26,065 nucleotides of DNA, from contig NW_023365705.1 of the NCBI RefSeq assembly GCF_000003815.2, positions 96,195 through 122,259 of the forward strand, given 5' to 3'. This DNA is from Branchiostoma floridae. Its lineage: Eukaryota; Chordata; Leptocardii; Amphioxiformes; Branchiostomatidae. Positions 9,801-21,800 of this stretch are shown here, piece by piece; the stretch's first letter is position 1, and each line of letters starts with the position of its first letter. A model generated the notes under the pieces. It searched no databases, was not told the origin of the DNA, and saw only the letters and a list, made by a program, of their open reading frames with translations. Both the position numbers and the translations under genes were made by a program.

Positions 9801-12800
9801 GAAGTGCTATCTATGCCTGCAAATAAATTATAAACTTTGCCATCAGTGATGAAATGACTTAACTCTGGCTTCAAACATGGTTTTGTCATATCATTTGGTT
9901 CCCATTCCTACTAGTAGTAGAAGTAGTAGTAGTGTCCAGTATTTGATAATACTGCTGGTCCCTGACAAATAGGTAACAGTCCACTTCTTCACACAGAGCT
10001 TAATTTCTGCATAATCATTCTGGTTATGATACTAGATGCATCAGTTAATTGATTTTTATACCACCCTTCCCCCCCCCCCCCCCCTCAGACTGCTGGCACA
10101 GATGAGCCGATCCACATCGTTAACGTTGCGATCCGATTGGCCCAGCACATGGACAGTAACGACCTTTCCGACATGTTCAAGGACTTCGCTCAGTCCAATG
10201 TAAGTATAGATTCAAGTTTAGGTTTCTTCCCTTTTTTAAACCTGAGTGCTACATGTACCTGTGATCTTTTTATCTCTGTACTTCATAAATCAAAAGCAGT
10301 TTTTTGTCAGTTGACAGAGATCATGCGGTTATACTCTTATCTATTAGAAGGATATTGACACATCCCAAAAAGTTTGGCATGCATTTTTGAGAATATATTT
10401 TTCCTTCATGAAGAGACAATACTTTGAGTCTGTAACATTTAAGTTTTGGGACATGTCATATCAGGCACATGGCATCTGCAGTAGAATGTGAACTAACATC
10501 AACCTTTTACATTGACTGCATGTTGCATTGGCCAACTGTTTTTGAGTGCTCTACTCTAACTTGCAGATCCATGACAAACTGTGTCTGCTTATTATAAGTT
10601 TTTGTAAAGTGAACACATTTTCATTGTTGTTGTTTTTGTTGTTGTTGTTGTTGTGCAGCGCTTGGTGCTGTTTGACCGAGGGATCCGCCGGGTGACCTTT
10701 GTCGTCCTTCAGGAGCGAGACTTCCCCAAGTTCTTCACCTTCCGAGCACGAGACTTGGTGAGGCGTCTTTAAGTTGTTACTGAATACCCTCAGTTTACCT
10801 TTGTATGACAACTGTTCACAAAGGTATCAAAGATCATTAAAAGCACTTAAAGAAGTGCTTAATATCTACTCATAGAAAACAAAATTATGTAGAAAGTGAA
10901 CAGATAATTACAAAGAAAATATACACATTTAAAACAAAACGACAAAGCAAACTAAGTCAGTATCATAACATTGCATCCACAAATGTGTCTAAGGCCGAAG
11001 CATCCAGCTGAAATGTGCCCTGCTGTACTTAGTGGTTGTGGTCTCTCCTTGGTGCTGAACTGGGAATCACTAACTACAACATATTCTTTTGTTCATTTAC
11101 TGCAGTAACTACATAGTAAAGACATCTAGTAGTAGGTCCTTAACATGAACAAGGTGATTTCCGAACATATAACAGTTGATGTAAAGATTATTGATTAATT
11201 GATTGGTTGGCTGGTCCATGAAGTTTAGACACCCAGGTAATAAAATACATAATACAAAAGCTACGCAAGCTAGTTTTATGACTACAATACATTTTGTTAA
11301 CTGTCAGGTGTTTTAGATGGTAAGCATCAGCTACCCTTTTTTAAAGTGACTGATTGATTGATTGATTAATTGATTGGTTGGTTGGTTGGTTGATTAAATT
11401 GATTGATTGATTGACTGATTGATTGGTCCCCAGTTTGAGGAGGACCGCATCTATCGGCACCTGGAGCCCGCGCTTGCCTTCCAGCTGGAGCTCAACCGCA
11501 TGAGGACCTTTGACCTCACGGCGCTCCGAACTTCCAACCGCAAGATGCACCTGTACCTGGGGGCAGCCAAGGTCAGAATGGGGGAGGGGGGCTGTCAACG
11601 TTGGAATGGGGGAGGGGGGCAGCCAACGTCAGGAGGGCGAGGGGGGCAGAATGAGGGAGGGGTCTGTCAAGGTCCACTTGAAGGGGTTGTGGTAGATCAT
11701 AATTGGTTACATGATTGTTTTCTTCAACCGGAAGCCCAAGATGTTGTCAAATTTTTTCTCTAACACAATTTGACAATGATTCAAAGTTGAAAATTGTCAT
11801 CCAAGTCTCACTGCGGGTTGGTTCACAATTGCAATTTTTTTTGCCAAAATTTTGGCAACTTGTCACAGATAATTTTGCCTGATAGAAGTTGTAGTTTTGA
11901 TGTATGATTCACAGTCCATAAGCTAGCTGCTGCCTGTTGATTGTTTATTGTTCACCATGGTGATTGTTGTATCCTGCTGTGAAGGTCGCTGAAGGTCAGG
12001 CTGTGACAGATTTCCGCTTCTTCATCCGAGCCATCATCCGACACTCCGACCTCGTCACCAAGGTCAGTTCTCTCAGGTTACATCCAAAGGTCAAATCAGA
12101 CACTGACTCATGTGCAAGTTCCAACAGGATACTTCATGGCATTTTGCCAGTGTTTCAGTTTATCATTCACATATTTCTGGAAGGGACCAATACCCATACA
12201 TGTATTTCGGATTGGCTTTTCATATTTTTGTGTTTTGTTTCTCCTTGTAGTTTGTTTTGAGAAGATAGCATCATATTCCCTCAGGGAGCATTGTACGAGT
12301 ACCTACAGAGTGAAGCAGAGCAACTGTTTGTTAGCGTGTTTGTTTTGATGTGATATTGTTGTTGTTTCAGGAAGCATCATACGAGTACCTACAGAACGAA
12401 GGTGAGCGGCTGTTATTGGAGGCCATGGATGAGCTGGAGGTCGCTTTCCAACAGCATGTGGTACGGTTGTCTCTTCCTTAGGTTGTTAGTATTAGACACT
12501 TGGTACGTTTGTCTCTTTCCTGCTTTGTTAGCAGTAAACTGAAGGAGCACAAATGCTTCAAAGCAGAACAGTACAGGATTGAAGAGCAGAAAACAATATA
12601 GAATGATGCAGAATCTATAGGTTAACAGTAAAAAAAGAGGCACTGAACAATATTACTTACATACTTACATACTTTATTCAAAAGATGTGCTTCGCAGCCC
12701 CAAAACGGGCAGAATTATGCAACAAATTCACAGACTTCAAGTGTCCGCTAACAACCAATTGATTCATCAAACTTTACCCATTATTGTCGAGAGTCTGCGA

Positions 12801-15800
12801 GACAGCATAAATTCATTTTACCATACACATTTAAAAATTGAATACATTAAAAGAGATTGATCGGTATATACAATATCATTGGAAAGTTCTGGTGTCCAAC
12901 TGCCAAACAATATTTGCATGGCCTGGTTGTGGAGTTCTATCGCCTGATACAGAAACGACTTTTGCAATCTTTGAGTTCTGCATTTGGGCACAGTCACGTG
13001 GGTTTGGTTCCGTAGCGCCCGTCCAGTCTTGTGTAATCTGGTGCTAGGAACCATGGAGTGTAGCGGATGTTTGGCGTCCTGCATCTGACTGAAGAGAGAC
13101 TTGTGGGACTACAAAATAAGATAACAGAAAAGAACAGTATAGAACAGCAGAGAATAATACAAAACAATATAGAATAGAAAATTCCAGCTACTAGTGTTGG
13201 AAAACATTATTTTCTAGTCGTGTGAATGTTGACAGTCTTTCCCTTCCATTCTGCAGGACAAGAGGACAGACTGTAACCACATCTTCCTCAACTTTGTACC
13301 CACTGTCATCATGGACCCAACAAAGGTGGGGTAACACCTAGTAACAGAGAAATAGATGTACATGTTGTGCGCTGTTTATGGGGTACAAGCATTAGTTTTT
13401 CTGATAAAACTAGCTAACACTTAGTCTAGTAACAGTGGACCTGTGCTTGTATGTGTATGATACATTTAGCAGTGTGCCAGATTTATATGCTCTGTATTAA
13501 GGTAGTACAAGCATCATATTTACGGAATAGAAAGTTGCATTATGACATGATACTAACAGAACGCATTCTATATTGTACCAGGTCCTGAACCTTGTAATTC
13601 AGCCATTTGGCTGTTGTCTGTACAAAATAATGAAAATAAAGCATTTATATTTAGCCAACTAGGACCAGATTTACATACTCAGTATCATTTCGGCATCATA
13701 TTTACGGAATAGAAAGTTGCATTATGACATGATACTAACAGAACGCATTCTATATTGTACCAGGTCCTAAGCCTTGTAATTCAGTCGTTTGGCTGTTATG
13801 TTGTCTTACTTTACAAAATAATGAAAATAAAGCAGTTAAGGTTTGTGCATGAGTGCAAACACTACCTACAGTTGTCATTATGATTTGCCAGTGCTGATCC
13901 TTTGTTTTTCCACCCCAGATTGAGGAGAATGTTCGCTCCATGGTGATGCGGTACGGACACCGTCTGTGGAAGGTTCGGGTGACGCAGGCCGAGATAAAGA
14001 TCAACATCCGGCTCAACCACAACAGTAACCCGGTCCCCATCCGGCTGTTCCTCAACAATGAGTCTGGGTACTACCTGGATATTAGTCTGTACAAGGAGGT
14101 GGTCAACCCCAGGACTGGCCAGGTAGGTAAACAAACAAACAAACAAACATACAAACATAAACAACGAGTCTGGGTACTACCTGGATATCAGTCTGTACAA
14201 GGAGGTGGTTAACCCCAGGACTGGACAGGTAGGTAAACAAACAAACAAACAAACATACAAACATAAACAACGAGTCTGGGTACTACCTGGATATCAGTCT
14301 ATATAAGGAGGTAGAGATTTTGATTCTGTTACTTTAGAAATAGATAAATACAATAAGACCTTACTCGCTGTACTTCTGGAAATAAAAGTCTTTCAGTATA
14401 TCATCCTGATATTTGTTGTAGCAACTCTTTTTAACCTGTATTGGAATCCTGCATGGCATGTCACTGAATCATGCCAACTCCTCTTTATATTACTTGACAC
14501 TATTCAAGTTAACCATGACATTGTGTATTTTAACATAACAGAGTAGATCCCAAAATAGATTGTTACTGAACACCCCCTACTCTTCTGTAAAAGTTTAACA
14601 CCTTTGAGGGTTAACACATTATATATTCCTGTGCCTGTAACAGATCATGTTCCAAGGCTACGGAGGGAAGCGCGGCCCCCTGAACGGGATGTTACTGAAC
14701 ACTCCCTACATGACTAAGGACCATCTGCAGGCCAAGAGGTTCCAGGCTCAGTCCCTGGGCACTACCTACATCTACGACTTTCCTGAGATGTTCAGACAGG
14801 TATGTGTGTGTGTCACCACGTGTGTATGTGTGTGTCTGTCTGTGTGCGTGTGTGTGTGTGTCTGTGTGCGAGAGTCCCTCGGCACTACCTACATCTACGA
14901 CTTTCCTGAGATGTTCAGACAGGTATGTGTGTGTGTCACCACGTGTGTATGTGTGTGTCTGTCTGTGTGCGTGTGTGTGTGTGTCTGTGTGCGAGAGTCC
15001 CTCGGCACTTCCTACATCTACGACTTCCCTGAGATGTTCAGACAGGTATGTATATGTACATGTACCTGTATGTATGTGTACCTGTACGTATGTGCATGTT
15101 TGTGTGTGTGTCTGGCTGTGTCAGTCCCTCGGCACTACCTACATCTACGACTTCCCCGAGATGTTCAGACAGGTTTGTACATGTATATGTGTCTGTATGA
15201 GCATGTGTGTGTATGCGTGTGTGTGCATGTGTGTGTATCAGTCATTGGTAATAACCTACATCTATGACTTCCCTCAGATGTTTAGACAGGTTAGCGTGTG
15301 TGTCTGTGTGTCTGGCTGTGTCAGTCCCTGGGCACTACCTACATCTACGACTTCCCTGAGATTTAAGACAGGTACCTGCATGTGTCTGTAAGTGCGTGTG
15401 TGGTACCAGTCTATGTCAGTCCCTGGGAACTATATACTTTGTATGACTATGTTCAGACAGGTCAGGTCTGTGTGTGTGTGTCAATCTGTGTCAGTGTGTA
15501 TCAATGTATGTAAGTCCCTGGGAATCAACTATATCTGCAACTTTCCAGAGGAGTTCTGGCAGCTCAGAACTACCAACCAATCAGCACTAAGGACAGGGCA
15601 AAGGTTGTTGTTTAGTTGGTAAACAGTCGAAAAATAAGCACCAAGGAAAGGAACAACTATGTTAAAACTAACCAATCAAAGCCCAATTCTGACCCTCACA
15701 AAGCTCAGCCATACAGTAGACACATACATGTACTGGAACACTTTTCTTATGTGATTCCGATGTATGACAGTCACTGAAGGACACACATGTGAAACCCAAT

Positions 15801-18800
15801 GGAAAACATATTAGTCTTGTATCAAAGTAATGGTGGCTGTGGATAGTGAGTGAGTGAGTGAAACAGAGACTTTGAGTGTTTTATAAAATGTTGACCTTTA
15901 CTTCTACTGTTTTCCACCTCAGGCACTGCTGAAGCTGTGGAGGCAGTATGTGAGTCGCAGGGAGGGAATCAAGGCTCCAGCTGACAACGAACTGGTGAGT
16001 TCTTTTGTCAATCCATTTATCAATCTATCTAGATAATGTCTGGTAGAGGGGAGGCTTCAGCCTCCTACAAACAATGAATGTAACAAGAGTGGACAGAAAC
16101 TTTCCTGCAAAGAACCAGCTTTCTTCAGTTTCATTAAGATTAAGAAAACAAAGGTTTTTCCAATTTGAAAGTTCTAAACCCACATACTTATGAGTAACAT
16201 AGAATTTCTACCAGCAAATGTTCTCACTGTAACTTATACTGGATGCTTTCCTCAATGTGTTCCTGAAGTTATCAGTCTATGATTTTATCTTCCTTGATAT
16301 TTATTCATTGAGATTTACCACATCGAGATTTACCACATTTGTGGAAAGATTGGCACAACCGATTATCACCTTTTTATGATAGCAACCCTGCATCAGACGG
16401 TAATGTGCATTCCCCAAGAGTACAGTATCGGGGGTTGCTAGGAATTTAGAACCCAGAGCCTTTAGATTATTTTATTTATTCAACTGCAACAGTACATTAC
16501 ACAGATCTATAGGCAGCACAAGCTGATTACATAGGTCTACAAATAACATAACATAACAATGGTACAAGAGAAGCCTTTAGATTAAAACCCTAGCCAAAAA
16601 ATCACCTTGCCACCTCTGTCTTTTACAGCTGACCTGCACAGAGCTGGTTCTGGACAGCCAGTCCCAGCTGGTGGAGATGAACCGGCAGCAGGGCGAGAAC
16701 GACATCGGCATGGTCGCCTGGAAGATGTTCCTCCGCACTCCGGAGTACCCCGATGGAAGGGAGATCATCGTCATCGGCAACGACATCACGCACCTGATTG
16801 GCTCATTTGGGACACAGGAGGACGAGCTTTTTAAGGTCAGTGTGATAGAAACAACATAAAGAAATGTTATTATTAGCCCATTAGAGCCAATTAAAGACAT
16901 ATTGTATTATTTATCATATTAAACCCTAAGAGAGTCTCAGACTGACATGTTGTTGCAGACCCATGGAAGCTACAGACTGATCATGCGTTGTTTTAAACTT
17001 TTAGGGACCCTCAGACTGACCACATGTTGTAAACCCCCCAAAACAGCCTCAACCTGATCCCATATTGTTTTAAACCCTCAGAGAGCCTCAACCTGATACA
17101 TGTTGTTGTAAACCCACCAAAAGCCTTAGACTTATCACATGTTGTTCTAAACCCTCAGAGAGCCTCAGATTGACATGTTGTTGAAAACCCTTAAGAGCCT
17201 CAGATTGACATGTTGTCGTAAACCCTTAGAGAGCCTCGGAGCTGTCACGCTCCCTGGGCGTGCCCAGACTGTACATCTCAGCAAACAGCGGAGCTCGGAT
17301 CGGGATGGCCGAGGAGATCAAACATCTCTTCAAGATCCGCTGGGAGGATCCCAGTGATCCAGACAAGGTGCGTGTGATCAGGGTCTCTCATGTTTGGAAA
17401 ACATTGAGTAATGAAGTCATCCAATGATTAAGCAATGGAACCAATGATTTAGTTTGCACATTCATATGGAAAGGCATTCAATTTGATGCTTATGCTTAAA
17501 TTTATGATTATAGTGAAGTGCTTGTCTGTTTATCAAAATTCATATTATGCACTACAAGTGTATGTGGAAAAGCTCATAGTTTGAACTTTTTTGTGTGCAG
17601 TTCTTTTGTGCCATATTTTAACAAAATTATAATAATTGGTATCTAACATTTTGCCTTTCACCCAGGGCTTCAGATATCTGTACCTCACTCCTGCAGACTA
17701 CAAGAAGGTAAACATTTTAAGAAACATGAAATTGATAACTTAAGGGAGTTTTCAAGCGGTTCAATACTGAATCAAATTTCACTGTGTCCAATTTTCTGAC
17801 AGAAAGACCTTTTTAATCTCCATCCTGTTAGTAGTAAGCATTTCACACATTTTTGAAGCTCTTGAAGGTAAAACTTGTTTGAACACATTAAGACTTTCTG
17901 CCCTGTTCCTCCCCAGGTGAGTGGGCTGAACTCGGTCCATGCGGAACATGTGGAGGAAGATGGGGAGTCACGCTACAAGATCACAGCTGTAATCGGTGAG
18001 TACAGCAGCAGCAGCAGCATTATAGGTTACTCCTGGCCAACACATTGGTCTCAGATCCAGTGTTCTTTGTACATGTATCATAATGCTCACAGTATTTGTC
18101 CGGCACTTAGACAGGTTTGCATTTTTTGTCCTAGAAGCTAATTAGCCATGCTAGATCAAACTTTAGGTTACAGGCTGATGTTCATCGTTACCATTGTGGG
18201 TTACTACAACAGTTCAGACAAGACAGACATCCAGAATCTTCTTCTGCTACACACATTTCACAGTGCCCATTTGTTCACCCCATTAAACCTCCTGTGTTTT
18301 CCTGCCTGTTCAGGTAAAGACGATGGACTCGGAGTGGAGAACCTGCGTGGGTCAGGCATGATCGCCGGGGAAACCTCGCTAGCATACCAAGATGTCGTCA
18401 CCATCAGCCTGGTATAACTTGGTTTAGATTCTTACACTAGTTAACTTGATTTGGCTACTGTGACAGTGTTACCATTGCTTCACCCAGAGGAGTGAAGTTT
18501 TCAGCTTCTGTATGGGTGTCTTTGTGCATGTGTCCACAATGTAATTGGGTTAAACATCCACAGTGCTCCAACATTTATCTGTCAGGCTGGAAGGGTTGTA
18601 AACCAGTCTTGAGTTTGATTGACAAGTCCCATGTCTGATTGACAGGTCTTGCTTTTGACTGACATGGAACATACTCGCTGCATTCGTACCTNNNNNNNNN
18701 NNNNNNNNNNNNNNNNNNNNNNNNNNNNNNNNNNNNNNNNNNNNNNNNNNNNNNNNNNNNNNNNNNNNNNNNNNNNNNNNNNNNNNNNNNNGCTTACACC

Positions 18801-21800
18801 TCCAACAACCTCGGGTTGTAGTGTTGGTGCCATTTGAAAAGAAGTTAATATTATAATCTTTTTTGTTTTGTGAGTTTAACTCTGACCAATGGATGTTTGT
18901 TGCCCCCCAGGTGTAAGCCATGCTGTGTGTGAGGATGACTATGGGGGAGTCCTGCTCATGCTGAAGTGGCTGTCCTACGTACCTGTGGTGAGGACATCAG
19001 GCTCTGTACAATTACGTCTGCTTTGAGAAAAAGACACCATTGTCCCTCAAATGTTTGGGCATTATAATGCATTACCTGCAGCCATTGGCTGTGAGCATAA
19101 TGTACTGTGTCACTGTGCATCTTTTATAAAGAGTATTTCAGGCAGGAATACTTTTAAGTGACTTATAACACTTACATTGTACAAGTACTACTTACACTAT
19201 GTGCCTCCCTCAGCACCGAGGCGCCCCCCTCCCCACCATCACCCCAGTAGATCCAGTGGAACGGGAGATCGCCTTCACCCCAACCAAGGCCCCCTACGAC
19301 CCACGATGGATGCTGGCTGGCAGGAAAGACCCAGGTAAGTCATAAATCATCCCAATGAACGCTATCTACAACCCACGCAGTTTAATAGTAGGCAGGTGAC
19401 ACCCAGGTAAGTTTGATATCACCCCAACCAAAGCTTCATATGACCCTCATTGGAAGCTGTTATAGACTGTATAATTTTTTGGGGGTCAAGTTTGAGACAA
19501 TGTTGAAGGTATTTTTTCAACATTTGTCTACTTTGACATATTGTGTAGCAAAGGATGTCAAATCTCAGGAATAATTCCTTTTCTTACACCTCTCTTGACA
19601 ATGTTATTAATTTCTTATTTTTTCCCCCAGAAAACCGGAGTGTGTGGGTGAGCGGGTTCTTTGACCGTGACTCATTCCTGGAGATCCTGCACCAGTGGGC
19701 CAAGACTGTGGTCACAGGAAGGGCAAGGTGAGGTCAATCTGTTTTCTCTTCTTCAACTGTTTATTCTGTGTTCAGTTTGCACATTTCAGGTCTTAGTTCT
19801 GTCTGATTCTGCAGTACCTCATCTGGAAGCTTTTCAAGCATCTCTACAGAGATGGTTATATTGCATGGGAATATGGGAATTGAATAATTCATAACCCAGA
19901 ATCTGAAGATGCCCAGTTTGGTTATTGTGATTTATGATGACAATTGTTGTTTTTAGTAGACAGGGCAAGGTGAGATCCCCAGTGTGCTCAGGTTGCACAT
20001 CTAAGGTTTAGTTCTCTCTTAGGCCACACCAATTTAATCAGTTGGTTCTCGGAATCGCCGCTTCTATTTTTCCCAATTTCAAAAAAAAAAAAAAATCGGA
20101 TCAGATCAACCAATCCGTTCAGTTGCCTGTTGCTGACAAACTATCGGGTTCAGAACATCTGGAAGTACCAGTAGATTTATTTTTTCTCCCCCCAAATCCT
20201 TTGTTACCAATTTATTCATTTCTAGTTTGTTGCAAAACATAATTAGGAACACATAAATCATCGTAAATATGAGATACACATGGACAAGTAACGTAGCAGA
20301 AGTTCAAATTAAATCATGGCTCAGGAGCATGTGCTCAAACACACAGTAAATTTTCAACTGAAACACAGAAATCGGCACCCAAATAAACAACTCAATAAAT
20401 AAGTAATACTTTTTCACTCTTGTACCTCCATAGTCAACATGTTTTGGTATGCCTGACAGGTAACAAATAGAAATTCGTCTGAAAGCCGTCCGAAAATGGA
20501 GTAAACAAACCGAGCGGCAGCCATTTTGTGAACTGTGCAGCAGCGCCCCCTATCTTACTATCAGACTTCACAGCTCTTGACTTGTACTGTAATACAGTGA
20601 AGGGTCACTGGGTTTTTTCAAGGAGGTTTTTATCAAGTTGCATCTAATTTTTTGCTAACAAACAATTGTACATGTAACAAAAAAAGGGAGAATTAATATA
20701 TGGTTTATAGTATATAGTACTTTTGGTTGTGCATTTATTTCTTGGGGAGTGCAAGTGTATTTATGATTTTTTCATCTGCACCAGTTCACCATGAAATGTA
20801 TTTAGAGCCTTGGATGTATGGATTTTAACCAACATGGAGGGCAAATAATTCCAGCAATGTTTTTATTTTTATTTCTAGAGACAAACTTATATGGAATTTG
20901 TTGTTGTAGTTAAAATAGAAATTCTACTAAATTAAATACAAAATAACCTTAATTTCTGTAAAAAATACTAACATTATACTGGTCTGTTTAAGATGTTTTG
21001 TGTTTACCACGTGATAAGATAAAAATTAGATAGTTAACTAGAACGAAATATATTATATCATATTATAACAGATAAACTATTTTTAGCACACGTATACCAT
21101 GGGGTCTGGGCCTGACCCCCAACTTGTTGCAAGTTTTTTTTTTGTTTTTTTTTTCGCCCTGTCGCTTCAATTTTTTTCTGAAAAAATCCGAGAACCAACA
21201 AATTAAATTGGTATGGCCTTACCTGCACCTTCCAAAATCTCTCAACAGAGGTGGTTACTTTGCACAGAAGAAATAATTTTGGATCAAATGATGTTGCGAT
21301 GATACTGTGCACCTCTAAACATAATATTGTCCACTATCAGATCTAGAGTATCATTGATCTGATTGCTGTTTTCAGTGCTGTGTCTGCATGAGTGTTATCA
21401 TGTTTAGTTTATTTGATTGTTGTTCTTCAGACTGGGCGGCATCCCTGTGGGCGTGATTGCCGTGGAAACCAGGCAGGTAGAGCTATCTATCCCAGCAGAC
21501 CCTGCAAACCTGGACTCCGAGGCGAAGGTGGGTGTAGAAAGGTCATGTGGAGGTCAGGAGTGTGTGTACATGTATATGTTAAACTTTGTGCGTGCATATC
21601 ATTTGTATAATAGATTAGGCATGTTAAGGCAACTTAAGTGTATAACTCATGATCAGAAAACTTAAAAGCAATTTCTCAACTCTGCAAAACTTGATACAAT
21701 ATGTTTATTAAGGTTAGACAACCAGGTAAACAATATTCAAATGCGATTCAATCTCTACAACTCAAGAATTAGAAAACTGGCAGAAACATTAGAATGAACT

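Noticed and set aside
11341-11598. Minus-strand frame rich in NQSI repeats
   Set aside because: Translation of a GATT microsatellite.
14647-15267. 206-codon open frame as an independent gene
   Set aside because: It is an ACC exon plus an in-frame border minisatellite; the cysteine/valine-rich stretches are translated TG repeats.
16045-16080. Degenerate copy of the PADNEL exon end after 15994
   Set aside because: Similarity (GGCTTCAGC, CAAACAATG) is too short and gapped to separate from chance.
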